Shown: positions 34,622 to 44,247, counted from the first letter of the stretch. The stretch is DNA of 64,000 nucleotides from Sinorhizobium arboris LMG 14919 (GCF_000427465.1 NZ_ATYB01000009.1:248001-312000), one strand, 5' to 3'. Notes: generated by a model from the sequence alone, not told the origin. Made by a program: numbers and translations.

Positions 34622-35866
34622 TCAGCGGTTGGCGCGAGCCACCACCGCATGCAGCAGAACATTGAGGGCGGGCGCGAGATCGCCGCGGTCGCAATCCTCC
34701 TCGTTGTTGTGCGTGATACCGCCCTTGCACGGCGTGAAGATCATCGCCGTCGGGCAGTGGCGCGCAAGGAAATAGGCGTCGTGTCCGGCTTGTGACCGGA
34801 TATCGCGCCAGTCATAGCCCATGCGGACGGCTTCGGTCCGGATACCGTCGACCATGGTGCGGTCAAAAATATCGCCGCCCCAGAACCACTCGTCCTCGAT
34901 CACAGCCGAGCAGCCGGCGCGGGCCGCACTTTCGAAAAGGGCCCGGCGCATTTTTTCCGCCATTACCTGCGCGGTCGCGGGGTCGGGATGGCGGACGTCG
35001 CAGATCGCCTGGGCCGTGTCCGAGAGGATGCCCGGCTTGTTCGGCCATGCCGCCAGTCTTGCCCCGGTCGCCTTGCCGTCGCCGACGGCAAAATCCCAGC
35101 CGATATCGTCCACCGCCGCCAGCCAGCGGGCGCCGGCAATCAGCGCATTGTGCCGCTGGTCCATCGGTGTCGGGCCGGTATGCGCCGTCTTACCCTCGAA
35201 ACGCACCCGCATTCCGTAGCTCGGATACCCCCCCGTCACCACGCCGACATCGCGGCCTTCCCGGTCGAGGATCGGTCCCTGCTCGATGTGCAGCTCGTAA
35301 TAGGCGTCGATCTCGCCGGCCCGACAGGGCTTGTTGCCGTTGTAGCCGATGCGCGCCAATTCATCGCCGAAGCGCGCACCATCGTCGGCGACGAGGCCCC
35401 GCACCCAATCCGCCTCATAGGCCCCGACGAAGCAGCCGGACGCTACCATGGGCGGGGAGAAACGCGCCCCCTCCTCGTTGGTCCAGTCGACGACGACGAT
35501 CGGGCGACGGGTCACGTGGCCGGCATCGTTCAGCGTGCGAACCACTTCCAGACCGGCAAGAACCCCGGCGATTCCGTCGAAGCGGCCGCCGTTGATCTGC
35601 GTGTCGAGGTGGCTGCCCATGAGGACCGGCGCCAGCGTGGGATCGCTTCCTTCGCGCCGGCCGAAGATGTTGCCGAGTTCATCGATCTCGACGCTCAGGC
35701 CCGCATCCCGGCACCAGTTGACGAAGAGGTCACGCATTTGGCGATCGTCGTCCGTCAGCGTGAGCCGGGCAAGGCCGCCCGGCCGTCCCTGGCCGATTTC
35801 GGCGGAGCTTTCGATGGTCGACCAGAAGCGATCGACATCGACACGAATGTTCTGTGCGAACGGCAT
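34622..35866 (-). CDS. M20-type N-carbamoyl-L-amino-acid hydrolase / ureidopropionase-like amidase
   Basis: A 414-residue Zn-dependent amidase of the hydantoinase/carbamoylase (M20) family. Metal ligands are in GSHLDTQINGGRFDGIAG (His, Asp), NEEGARF (Glu pair), HIEQGP (His) and GGITHNNEED (His); the dimerisation-domain motif with GKTAHTGPTPMDQRHNAL is present. Such enzymes release amino acids from N-carbamoyl derivatives, beta-ureidopropionate or ureidoglycolate-like compounds. It closes the operon with the TRAP transporter, 36 bases after the large permease, implying that the transporter imports its substrate. The exact substrate is not determined. Confidence 0.85.
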   Translation of the reverse strand: MPFAQNIRVDVDRFWSTIESSAEIGQGRPGGLARLTLTDDDRQMRDLFVNWCRDAGLSVEIDELGNIFGRREGSDPTLAPVLMGSHLDTQINGGRFDGIAGVLAGLEVVRTLNDAGHVTRRPIVVVDWTNEEGARFSPPMVASGCFVGAYEADWVRGLVADDGARFGDELARIGYNGNKPCRAGEIDAYYELHIEQGPILDREGRDVGVVTGGYPSYGMRVRFEGKTAHTGPTPMDQRHNALIAGARWLAAVDDIGWDFAVGDGKATGARLAAWPNKPGILSDTAQAICDVRHPDPATAQVMAEKMRRALFESAARAGCSAVIEDEWFWGGDIFDRTMVDGIRTEAVRMGYDWRDIRSQAGHDAYFLARHCPTAMIFTPCKGGITHNNEEDCDRGDLAPALNVLLHAVVARANR

Positions 35867-35902
35867 GGTTCACCTTTCAGATAGGGTGGGGAATGGAGCG
35901 GC

Positions 35903-37183
35903 CTACATGCCGAGCGACATCACGGTCGTCAGTCCCGGAAAGAGAACAAGCAGGAACATGATGAGCGCCATGACGCCGATGAACGGCAACAGGTATTTGA
36001 AGGAGGCCGACATCGGTATGCCTCCGGTGCGGCAGGCCGCCATGAGGTCAATGCCGAGCGGCGGCGTGTTTGCGCCAATCGCCAGGTTGATGGTCAGCAG
36101 CACGCCGAAATAGACGGGATCGATTTCGAAGGCCCTGAGGACCGGCAGGAAGACCGGGGCCAGGATCAGGATGATCGCGATCGATTCCATGAACGTGCCG
36201 AGCGCAAGAACGGCCAGCATCATCAACAGAAGGGCGACCGTGGCACTCTCCGTTGCGCCGGTGATGGCGTTTACGACGAGCTGCGGCACCTGTTCGACGG
36301 TCAGGATCCAGCCGAACACGGAAGCCGCGGCGATGACGATGAGGATCGAGCCCGTCATTTCCGTCGTGTCACGCAGGAGGCCGAAAACCTTGGCGACCGG
36401 CAAGCGACGATAGACCAGCGTTCCGACCAGCAGCGCATAGGCAACGCCGATGCCTGCTGCTTCCGTCGGCGTGAAGATGCCGAAGCGGATCCCGCCCACG
36501 ATGATGACCGGTGCCAGGAGAGCCAGCACGGATTCCCTAAGCGCGACCGCCAGCCGGGCCCAGCTGAAGGGCTCGCCGCCCTTCCAGCCGTTCTTTCGCG
36601 ATATCCACCACGCCACGACTATCAACCCAAGCCCGAGCAGGATGCCCGGGCCGATGGAATGGATGAAGAGCTGACCGATGGAAGTGCCGGTCGCCGTTCC
36701 GTAGACGATGAGCACGATGGAGGGCGGAACGACCGTGCCGAGCGAACCCGCGCAGCCGAGGCCCGCGGCGGAGAAGCCTGGATCGTAACCACGTTCTTTC
36801 ATAGCCGGCAGCAGCATCGAGCCGATCGCCACCACGTCGGCAACGCCCGAGCCAGACAGCGAGCCGAACATCATGCAGGCGGCGATCATCACGATGGCAA
36901 GACCGCCGGTGCGCTGGCCGACGACGGCCGCGCAGAGATTGACGATCCTTGGCGCAAGCCCGCCATGGACCATCAGCAGGCCGGCCAGGAGGAAAAGCGG
37001 TATGGCGAGCAGCGTGAAACTGTCGATGCCGGCGACCATGCGCTGCGCCACCACCATTACCGGTAGCGCATCGCCGACCAGAAGATAGGCAACCGAGGAC
37101 AGCGCGAGCGCGACGACGATCGGAGCGTCGATGAGAAGCAGGAGAACGAAGACGGCAAAGAGGACGAGAAGCGCGAGGCTCAT
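35903..37183 (-). CDS. TRAP transporter large permease (DctM type)
   Basis: A 426-residue membrane protein with about 12 predicted helices and DctM hallmarks: GSLSGSGVADVVAIGSMLLP, GSLGTVVPPSIVLIVYG, IFTPTEAAGIGVAYAL and NLAIGANTPPLGIDL. Its ATG overlaps the stop of the small permease (ATGA). It forms the ion-coupled transport unit with the DctQ-like and DctP-like neighbours. A longer upstream reading would overlap the small permease and is rejected. Confidence 0.9.
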   Translation of the reverse strand: MSLALLVLFAVFVLLLLIDAPIVVALALSSVAYLLVGDALPVMVVAQRMVAGIDSFTLLAIPLFLLAGLLMVHGGLAPRIVNLCAAVVGQRTGGLAIVMIAACMMFGSLSGSGVADVVAIGSMLLPAMKERGYDPGFSAAGLGCAGSLGTVVPPSIVLIVYGTATGTSIGQLFIHSIGPGILLGLGLIVVAWWISRKNGWKGGEPFSWARLAVALRESVLALLAPVIIVGGIRFGIFTPTEAAGIGVAYALLVGTLVYRRLPVAKVFGLLRDTTEMTGSILIVIAAASVFGWILTVEQVPQLVVNAITGATESATVALLLMMLAVLALGTFMESIAIILILAPVFLPVLRAFEIDPVYFGVLLTINLAIGANTPPLGIDLMAACRTGGIPMSASFKYLLPFIGVMALIMFLLVLFPGLTTVMSLGM

Positions 37184-37656
37184 TTGCGCAACTCCTTGGC
37201 CAGCAGGGCGACGAAGGCGAAGACCGCAGTGACCGGCAGAGCGAGGTAGACGAGGCCGGCGGGCCAGCTCATCACCGTCGTCTCGTGCGACCAGGTGAGC
37301 GCCGTAATCTTCCAGCCGGACCAGAAGACGACGATCAGGAACAGGAACGCGGCAAGACGTGCGAGGAGATCGAGAATGGCGCGGAAGCGCCCTTGCGCGA
37401 CGATGAGGTCCGTAAGGCCCGCGCACAGGTGGGTCTTGCGCACGAAGGCGGAGATCGCACCTATGAATGTCACCCAGACGAGCAGGAGGCGCGGAATCTC
37501 CTCCGACCAACGCGGAGTGAAGGCGAAGGCGTAACGGCAGATGACGACATAGACGATGATGGCGGTGAAAATGGCGATGGCCAGGCCGCCGATGGTGCCG
37601 GCCGCCCGTTCTATGGCGCCGGCGATCCGCGAAGGCGGCATCGGAGCGTCTTGCAT
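37180..37656 (-). CDS. TRAP transporter small permease (DctQ type)
   Basis: A 158-residue protein with four hydrophobic segments (IGGLAIAIFTAIIVYVVICR; LLLVWVTFIGAISAFV; LLARLAAFLFLIVVFWSGW; GLVYLALPVTAVFAFVALL) and the conserved WSEEIPR before helix two, the DctQ signature. ATG with GAGG five bases upstream. Confidence 0.88.
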   Translation of the reverse strand: MQDAPMPPSRIAGAIERAAGTIGGLAIAIFTAIIVYVVICRYAFAFTPRWSEEIPRLLLVWVTFIGAISAFVRKTHLCAGLTDLIVAQGRFRAILDLLARLAAFLFLIVVFWSGWKITALTWSHETTVMSWPAGLVYLALPVTAVFAFVALLAKELRK

Positions 37657-37723
37657 TGAAACCTCGTTGGCGTCGTTGAGAACGGCGGCGTCCTGCCCGC
37701 CGGAAGCGGACAGGACGGAGCTC

Positions 37724-38722
37724 TTACTTGCGGTAGCTGTCCATGATGGCGAGCAGCTCGGGACCGAACACGTCCTTTTCGCTTTCCCAGATTGGCTTCA
37801 GCGCCTCGATGAAGGCCGTCTTGTCGACTTCGTTGAACTCCATGCCCTTCGACTTGAGCTTCTCGATCAGTGCGACCTCGTTATCGGCGACCATCTGTCG
37901 CTGAGCATCACCCCACTTGAGGGCCGCTTCCTTGACGATGGCCTGGTCTTCGGGGGAAATCTGCGCCCAGGTCATGCCCGAGACCGTGAGGCAGGCCGCA
38001 CCCCAGATATGGCCGGTCATCGAAACGTATTTCTGCACCTCGTAGAACGAAGAGGCGTCGATGATCGACAGCGGGTTTTCCTGCGCGTCGAAGACGCCCT
38101 GCTGCAAAGCCGAATAGAGTTCACCGAAGGCCAGCGGTGCCGGCTGCGCACCAAGAAGCTCGAAGGTCGCAAGGCGCACCTTGTCCGGCGTCACGCGGAT
38201 CTTGATGCCGGCAAGGTCGCCTGGCTTTTCGATCGGGTGCTTGTTGTTCGTGATGTTGCGGAAGCCGTTCTCCCACCAGGCCAGCACCTCGATGCCCTTC
38301 GGCCGCAGGAGATCGGCGAGCGCCGTGCCAAGCTGGCCGTCGAGCGCGGCGAACGCCTGCTCGCGGCTGGTCCAGGCATAGGGCATTTCGATGATGCCAA
38401 ACTTCGGCTCGACGAACTGGAAGGAGCCGCTGCCGATCAGACCGCCCTGGATGGTGCCGATCTGCATGCCCTCGATCACTTCCTTCTCCGTGCCGAGTTG
38501 GCCTGACGGGAAGATCTCGATCTTGACGCGGCCTTCCGTCTTCTCCGAGACTTCCCTGGCAAAATCCGTCGAAGCCTTGTGCCAGCTATGGGTATCGGCA
38601 AGCACATGGCCGAGACGAATCGTCGTTTCGGCCATGGCAGCCGAAGGAGCGGAAAGACCGATGATGCCTGCGATCACCGTCGCAGCCAAGCCGCGGGAAA
38701 CTCTCGATATGCCCAGTTTCAT
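37724..38722 (-). CDS. TRAP transporter substrate-binding protein (DctP type)
   Basis: A 332-residue periplasmic protein with a Sec signal peptide (about residues 1-31; ATVIAGIIGLSAPSAAMAE). The mature part starts TTIRLGHVLADTHSWHKAS and carries EIFPSGQLGTEKEVIEGMQ and the conserved Arg in GIKIRVTPDKV that binds the substrate carboxylate in this family. The ATG with GAGGG before it is preferred to one 33 bases upstream. It probably binds a carboxylate such as a carbamoyl amino acid, judging from the amidase in the operon. Confidence 0.9.
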   Translation of the reverse strand: MKLGISRVSRGLAATVIAGIIGLSAPSAAMAETTIRLGHVLADTHSWHKASTDFAREVSEKTEGRVKIEIFPSGQLGTEKEVIEGMQIGTIQGGLIGSGSFQFVEPKFGIIEMPYAWTSREQAFAALDGQLGTALADLLRPKGIEVLAWWENGFRNITNNKHPIEKPGDLAGIKIRVTPDKVRLATFELLGAQPAPLAFGELYSALQQGVFDAQENPLSIIDASSFYEVQKYVSMTGHIWGAACLTVSGMTWAQISPEDQAIVKEAALKWGDAQRQMVADNEVALIEKLKSKGMEFNEVDKTAFIEALKPIWESEKDVFGPELLAIMDSYRK

Positions 38723-38856
38723 AGCACCCTCATTTGTTGCGTCTATTCTGGGCATATTAGGCCGGCAGGATTGCTCGCAGGCAAATAACCGGGATCAATG
38801 GCAAGCATTGCATGCGCCTATGTCGGGGCCGGCGATTTCCTGTGGCAAAACCCTCT

Positions 38857-39249
38857 TCAATCGATTGTGGCGATGCACTCGATCTCGATGTCGAAGTGCG
38901 CCCAAGGCTTGACCGCAACACAGCTCCGAGCCGGGAAACTGGAGGGAAAATACTCCCGGTAGATCCCGTTCATATCGGCGGCAAAGTCATTGTCCGTAAT
39001 AAAAACGAGCGATTTGAAGACGTTATCGAGCGAGGAACCGGCATGGCGCAAGCTAAAGGAGAGCGCGTCCAGCGACGCCCGCGCCTGGACCGCGATGTCA
39101 CCTTTGATGATGTCTCCCGTCTTGAAATCGATCGGAGGCATCCCACAGGTATAGAGGACCGCGCCGACGCGCGTCAGCGCCGAAGTGGGTGCACCCAGCT
39201 TTCGGATCGCTTCGGAAATGACCGGAATTTCAATAACTTCGTGCTTCAA
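38857..39249 (-). CDS. RidA/YjgF-family protein
   Basis: A 130-residue member of the Rid family, small trimeric imine/enamine deaminases. Visible motifs are GAVLYTCGMPPIDFKTGDI, VFKSLVFITDNDFAADMN and FPARSCVAVK with the conserved ligand-binding Arg. The start is most likely a TTG with GGAG ten bases upstream, giving the normal family length; there is no in-frame ATG nearby. It lies 134 bases upstream of the TRAP binding-protein gene on the same strand and fits the amino-acid-type catabolism of that operon. Confidence 0.75.
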   Translation of the reverse strand: MKHEVIEIPVISEAIRKLGAPTSALTRVGAVLYTCGMPPIDFKTGDIIKGDIAVQARASLDALSFSLRHAGSSLDNVFKSLVFITDNDFAADMNGIYREYFPSSFPARSCVAVKPWAHFDIEIECIATID

Positions 39250-39485
39250 GATCTCGATACTCCAATCGCCATGCCGCTGACCTCGCGAATTTAGCGGATG
39301 GCTTGCGTGCCGGAAAGGGGCGGACCGCCATGAGCGGACCCGGACCAAGGGCGCCCGAAGGTCACGGGGCCGCCTGCCGTGAACGGCACCGGGTCTTCGT
39401 CGATCCAACCACCTGTCCTTCGCCGGACTGGCGCTCTCCACAGCACCGGGAGCGCCTTGGCTCCTCCTTTGCCGTGCGCCGCCTT

Positions 39486-41474
39486 TCAGCCGGTGACGCG
39501 AATGCGGAAGCGGCTCATGAAGTCGCCCTCCCACCACATCGGGAAATTGGTGCCCCATTTGTTGTTGTGGAGATTGAACGCGAGCCCTGTCTCGTAGGTG
39601 GGCGGCCCGTCGGGAAACTGCATGAATGGCTGTCCAAGCGGTCCCGCGAGCGGCGAGTCGAGCGGTTCGATCGCCAATCCCCTGCCGCCGGCAAGTGCTG
39701 CCCGCGCAAGGAAGATCGCCTGCAACGCTCCCCCACCCCGCCGGACGGTCCGCGCCGCCTCCTGCCAGAGCCCGGTCTTCAACAGTTCCCAGCGGTGGGC
39801 ACTCTTCGGCGCAATCTCGACAAAACCCGCTTCCGGCATTCGGTTGGCAGGCTTGCCTCGCAGCACCACCGCGATTTCCACGCCTTCATCCCGCGACTGC
39901 ACGACATAATCCACCCGGGCAGGGGCGCCTAGCTGCTCCTGTGCTGCGCTGGGAAGTCGGCAGGCAATCACAAGCCGGCCGCCTTCGCTTGCAACGCCGA
40001 TCAGCTGGGGCTCAAAGGAAGCGGACAGTGACGTCTGCGCCCGGTGGAGCCCCGGTTTGCCGTGATCAAGGATCGCCCATTCCGGCCGATTCGTGAGATA
40101 ACTGTCCATGAACCGGTCTAAATCGTTGGCGTCATAGCTCCGGTAACGGTAGCCGATTAGCCGTCCATCCCCTTCGAGCCGCCAATTGCCCGCTGCAAGC
40201 GCCAGGATGTCGCCGGTCCCGGGGTCGAGTTCCACTTCCACGCCGTCGATCGTGACCTTGCCCGTCGGCGCCAGCGGCCGGACGTCGATCGCGGCCGGCA
40301 CCTCCGTCTCCCGAAGTGCCTCTTCCGCGCGCGTGCGGTCCTCCGCAGAAAGCGCCTCTACCGCCTGACCGAGATAGGCCCGCTGTTCGCGCCAGGACGC
40401 CTCGGCATAGCCGAAGCGGTAGTCACCTTTCCGCATCGCCTCGAATGCCGGCCGGTCCCAGGCCGTTTCGTCGCGCAGGAACGTCTTGATGTCGACGCCG
40501 CAAGTATGCTCAGCCACCAGCGCCAGCTTGCGCCCGAAATCGCGCCGCGCCGGCGACAGGCCCTCGGCCTCGAAGGTGTCGTAGAGCCGCTGCAGGGCGC
40601 GGAACCGCGCGATCTTTACCGGGTCGGCGGCAGCGCCGTGGATCCAGCTGTCGCCGAGTTCCGCGTCCACCACCGGGAAACGCTCGCGATGCTCCCAGAG
40701 GAATGCGCCGTAGTCCTCGAGCGTGGCCGCGCGGACTTCTGCATCCGGATGCCGGTGGCCCATTTCCCGCAGGACCTCCACCACCTGATGGATCTGCTGC
40801 GGGCCGACATTGTCGCTGGTGTGGGCAAAGCTCAGACCCTCGGAAAGGCCTTCGGGCAGGTGGGTGGCGCCGTAGCTTTGCTGATACATGACGACGATCT
40901 CCTCGCCGCCGGGGGCCCGCCATCGGAAAATCTCCGGAACATCAGGAGGCGGACAGGCGGTGTTGACGCCGATATGCAGGAATTTCAGTCCGGCATTTGC
41001 CATCAGAGACGCAACGCCGCGCGTGTGCCCGGGCACGTCCGTCATCTTCGCGGCGATGGTTTTCTTGCCAAAGCGGCGGTCGAGCTCGGCCGCATAGGAA
41101 AGCCCGGCCCGGAAAAGCGCAGGACTCATCAGTTCCGAATGGGTCGTGAACGGCAGGCCGTGCCAGCGGATCACCCCCTTCCCGATCGCCCGTTCGAGCC
41201 GCGCCACCTCTTCCGGCGAGCGCGTATTGAGATGATCCCAGATGAGCCAGGCGCCGGTCGTCCAGATGAATTTCGGGTTTTGCGGGTCCTCGGCATAAAA
41301 ATGCTCGCCCGTCGCGATCGCCTGCGGGATGAAGCGCTCGTGATAGAGCCGCCGCACGGTCTCCGCATGGTCGGTGAAACCGATATCGAGGTGGGTCTTG
41401 AAGATCAGATGGATGCGCCGAGCGGTCAATGCACTGCCTTTGAGCTTGAAGCAACTCCGGGAAAGCTGCGTCAC
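39486..41474 (-). CDS. DUF5054-type, GH38-like glycosidase candidate
   Basis: About 660 residues with a GH38-like N-terminal (beta/alpha) domain: RIHLIFKTHLDIGFTDHAET (His/Asp metal-type motif), WTTGAWLIWDHL, KMTDVPGHTRGVASLMANAG and FRWRAPGGEEIVVMYQ. The overall layout matches DUF5054 proteins, related in fold to alpha-mannosidases but of unknown activity. No signal peptide, so it acts in the cytoplasm. The widest start is a GTG; a TTG at 41429 with AAAGG before it, directly ahead of TARRIHLIF, is also possible. It follows the LacI gene by about 70 bases on the same strand and is divergent from the sugar-transport operon, so it probably processes the imported compound. Confidence 0.75.
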   Translation of the reverse strand: MTQLSRSCFKLKGSALTARRIHLIFKTHLDIGFTDHAETVRRLYHERFIPQAIATGEHFYAEDPQNPKFIWTTGAWLIWDHLNTRSPEEVARLERAIGKGVIRWHGLPFTTHSELMSPALFRAGLSYAAELDRRFGKKTIAAKMTDVPGHTRGVASLMANAGLKFLHIGVNTACPPPDVPEIFRWRAPGGEEIVVMYQQSYGATHLPEGLSEGLSFAHTSDNVGPQQIHQVVEVLREMGHRHPDAEVRAATLEDYGAFLWEHRERFPVVDAELGDSWIHGAAADPVKIARFRALQRLYDTFEAEGLSPARRDFGRKLALVAEHTCGVDIKTFLRDETAWDRPAFEAMRKGDYRFGYAEASWREQRAYLGQAVEALSAEDRTRAEEALRETEVPAAIDVRPLAPTGKVTIDGVEVELDPGTGDILALAAGNWRLEGDGRLIGYRYRSYDANDLDRFMDSYLTNRPEWAILDHGKPGLHRAQTSLSASFEPQLIGVASEGGRLVIACRLPSAAQEQLGAPARVDYVVQSRDEGVEIAVVLRGKPANRMPEAGFVEIAPKSAHRWELLKTGLWQEAARTVRRGGGALQAIFLARAALAGGRGLAIEPLDSPLAGPLGQPFMQFPDGPPTYETGLAFNLHNNKWGTNFPMWWEGDFMSRFRIRVTG

Positions 41475-41546
41475 GGCGTTTCGTCCGGAGTTGCATGTTT
41501 TCAGAGAGTTAGATCATTCACTGTTTTCGTGGGCCGATGACATGAT

Positions 41547-42641
41547 CTATCCCACCGTGCCGCGCACCACGAGCCGCGTGCGCACGGTTTCAGAAAGGGC
41601 CGGCGCCGCGGGATCCTTCAGGCGACGCAGGATCAATCGGACGAGCGCGCGGGTGCGCGCCTCGAGATCCACCTTCACGGTCGTCAGATTGTAGCTGCGC
41701 CAGTGCGACTGGGAGATGTCGTCGAAGCCGACCACCTTCACATCCTCGGGTACGCGCCGCTTCAATTCGTACCGTAGCGCATCGAGCGCCCCGAAGGCGC
41801 TCTCGTCGTTGGCTGCGAAAATAGCATCCGCGCCCTCGCCAACGCGGAAGAGATCGAGCGTGCCCGCATGGCCGGCGTCGTAGCTGAAATCACCGGGGAT
41901 GATGGTCGGCCCGGGCAAGCCTCGCCGCGCCATCAGTGCTGCCAGGGTCCTGCGGCGGGCCTGTTCGGCAAGAGAATCGCGCTTGCCGGAAAGATAGGCG
42001 ATGCGCCGGCAGCCATAGCCGGCAAGAAGCGCCACCGCCTGCTCCATGCCTTCCCACTGATCGACATCGATCCGGTCATGGAGGGCCTCCGGCTCGGGCG
42101 TGCGCGCCCCGCCTGCCGGCTCCTGGTCCATAAGATAGTTGATGTAGATCGGCACTGCCCGGTCGAGAAAGCGGGTGAGGACGTGGGGACGCACGTTCTC
42201 GGTGAAGGCGATCACCGAGTCCGGATTGAAGCCGCGCATGTAGGCGAGAAGCGTCTCGTCCATGCTGAAATCCGTGCGCGTCTTGAAGAGCAGCGTGGCG
42301 AAGCCTTCGGCCTGGAGAGCTGTGGTGAGCGCATCGATCTCCTGGCTCTCCCAAGGGCTGCAGACATCGGGCACGATCACGCCGACAAGGTGGGTGCGCC
42401 GCGTCACGAGCGCGCGCGCCGCGCGATCGGGGACATAGCCCAGTTCCTCGGCGATCCTCAGGATGCTTGCCCGCTTTTCCGGTTTCAGCGGCGCGTCCGG
42501 ATTGAAGGCGCGCGAAACCGCGGCCCTGGAGACCTTGGCCGCCTCAGCCACCGTCTCCGCCGTGATGCGCTGCGGCGTCTCGTTAAGTTTGTTGGTCAAA
42601 CGATCGACCCGACTTTCCCACAAAATTGAAATCGTGTTCAC
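41547..42641 (-). CDS. LacI-family transcriptional regulator
   Basis: A 364-residue repressor. The helix-turn-helix lies at about residues 27-75 (TAETVAEAAKVSRAAVSRAF, RASILRIAEELGYVPDRAAR); the periplasmic-binding-like domain follows (HLVGVIVPDVCSPWESQEID; IFAANDESAFGALDAL; VKVVGFDDISQS). The GTG start has AAGGA five bases upstream; the TTG just before it is less likely. An operator-like palindrome covers its own start region and a near-identical copy lies before the divergent transport operon, so it should control both directions. Confidence 0.9.
   Translation of the reverse strand: MNTISILWESRVDRLTNKLNETPQRITAETVAEAAKVSRAAVSRAFNPDAPLKPEKRASILRIAEELGYVPDRAARALVTRRTHLVGVIVPDVCSPWESQEIDALTTALQAEGFATLLFKTRTDFSMDETLLAYMRGFNPDSVIAFTENVRPHVLTRFLDRAVPIYINYLMDQEPAGGARTPEPEALHDRIDVDQWEGMEQAVALLAGYGCRRIAYLSGKRDSLAEQARRRTLAALMARRGLPGPTIIPGDFSYDAGHAGTLDLFRVGEGADAIFAANDESAFGALDALRYELKRRVPEDVKVVGFDDISQSHWRSYNLTTVKVDLEARTRALVRLILRRLKDPAAPALSETVRTRLVVRGTVG
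42621..42641. promoter_or_regulatory. LacI-type operator, copy 1
   Basis: A 21-base element with core TGAAATCGTGTTCA, a near-palindrome of the LacI-family kind (TGAA...CG...TTCA). It overlaps the start codon and first codons of the repressor gene, a position suited to autoregulation. It matches copy 2 at 20 of 21 positions. Confidence 0.75.
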
Positions 42642-42783
42642 CAATATCCTTCCGCACGGAGCTCAGACGGTCAAGCCCCACATGCGCAGTTCCGCCCAGT
42701 TGTTCCTGTTTCTCAGGCTTTCCGGCAGGATCCGTCCGCCGGACCCGCGCCAGCAAATGAATTCCCTTCGCCTCGGGTTGACG

Positions 42784-42804
42784 CAAAATTGAAAACGTGT
42801 TCAC
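42784..42804. promoter_or_regulatory. LacI-type operator, copy 2
   Basis: Core TGAAAACGTGTTCA, 90 bases before the binding-protein start of the divergent operon. It has the same seven upstream bases (CAAAATT) as copy 1; the two differ at one position in 21. The centres are 163 bases apart, which would allow looping. Confidence 0.8.
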
Positions 42805-42894
42805 TTTTTGCCGTGAGGGCGACGGCCATTGCCGAGCGGGCTCTCGCAGGCCGCGGGAGCCGGCCGATCCAATCGCGAAGGGAGGAAAATCGCG

Positions 42895-44247
42895 ATGCGC
42901 ATTCACCTGCATGCACTCTGGTTAAGTCTTGCCGCAGCAACCACGTTCGCCTCGCCGGCAATCTCCGCCGATCTTTCGATCACCTGCCGCTGCGTCGAGG
43001 GTGGCGTGAACTCCGAACTCGCCGCATGGGTCAAGAAAAGCGTCATTCCCGGCTTTACCAAGATGAAGGGCGACGCGGTCAAAGTCACTCTGACCGAATT
43101 CGCCGGTTCGGACGAGCAATTGACGCAGCAGCTCGCGCTCGACTTTTCCACGGGCGCCGGCCCGGACGTCGCCGGTTTCGACGGCTTCCTGATCCCCAGT
43201 TTCGTCGAGGGCGGGCTTTTGAAGCCGCTCGACGAACTGGCGGGCGACGCGGTGGCGAAATGGGACGGCTGGAGCCATATTACCGAGGGGGCCAAGGCAC
43301 TGATGTCCTATCAGGGCAAGCCCTATGGCCTTTCGCTCGGCACCGATGTGCGCGTGATCTTCGTGCGCGCCGATCTCCTGAAGGAAGCCGGCATCGACCC
43401 CGCAACCTGGCAGCCCACGTCCTGGAACGAACTGCTCGATACCGCCCGCGCGCTCAAGGCTAAGAAGCCCGACTCCTTCCCGCTGCAGATCAACGCCGGC
43501 GTGCCTATGGGCGAGGCGACGACCATGCAGGGTTATTGGATGGCGCTGCTCGGTACGGGCGAGCAGGTCACCGATGACAAAGGCCGCTATATCGTCTCGA
43601 GTCAGGGCATTCTCGACACGCTCAACCTCTACAAGACCATTTATGTGGACGAGAAGCTCGGCGACCAGCGGGCACAGCTGCTGGGGGACGGTCGCAATCG
43701 CACATTTGCGAACTTCCGCGACGGCAAGACCGCGATGCTTCTCGAAAGCGACTGGTTCTATCGCTCGGTGACCGCTCCGGGTTCCGAATTCGCCGTCGAA
43801 GATCGCGACCAGGTGGTGACCTGGGCAAAGATGCCGGCCAAGGAGCCCGGCAAGGGCATTCGTGGCCAGGACTTCGTGACGATCTCCGGCGGCACCGGCT
43901 TCGTCCTTAATCCCAGTACCGATGAAAAGGAACTGGCCTGGGAACTGCTCGCCTTCATGAACAGCAAGGAACAGCTCGCCGAATTCCAGAAATACGAGCC
44001 GCGCATCCGCATTCGCGACGACGTGGAGATTGCGGACGCTCCCTTTCTTGCAGAAACTTCGCAGGCGCTGATGCCGCTCACAACCGCGCGACCGAACGAC
44101 GCCAAGTACAATGCCGTTTCGGCCGAAATCCAGCGCATGACGGAGGCAGTCGTGTCGGGCGAGCTGTCGCCGGAAGACGCCATGAGCCGCTATCGCGACG
44201 CCGTTACCCGGATCGTGGGCGAGGAAAACACCGTAAGCCTGCTCTAA
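42895..44247 (+). CDS. CUT1 sugar-binding periplasmic protein
   Basis: A 450-residue solute-binding protein with a Sec signal peptide (WLSLAAATTFASPAISAD, cleavage near AISA). The mature part begins LSITCRCVEGGVNSELAAW and shows SLGTDVRVIFVRADLLKEAG and MLLESDWFYRSV, typical of the family. The ATG is preceded by GGGAGGAAAATCGCG. First gene of a seven-gene operon with permeases, ATPase and three catabolic enzymes, behind a LacI-type operator. The substrate is unknown. Confidence 0.9.
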   Translation: MRIHLHALWLSLAAATTFASPAISADLSITCRCVEGGVNSELAAWVKKSVIPGFTKMKGDAVKVTLTEFAGSDEQLTQQLALDFSTGAGPDVAGFDGFLIPSFVEGGLLKPLDELAGDAVAKWDGWSHITEGAKALMSYQGKPYGLSLGTDVRVIFVRADLLKEAGIDPATWQPTSWNELLDTARALKAKKPDSFPLQINAGVPMGEATTMQGYWMALLGTGEQVTDDKGRYIVSSQGILDTLNLYKTIYVDEKLGDQRAQLLGDGRNRTFANFRDGKTAMLLESDWFYRSVTAPGSEFAVEDRDQVVTWAKMPAKEPGKGIRGQDFVTISGGTGFVLNPSTDEKELAWELLAFMNSKEQLAEFQKYEPRIRIRDDVEIADAPFLAETSQALMPLTTARPNDAKYNAVSAEIQRMTEAVVSGELSPEDAMSRYRDAVTRIVGEENTVSLL

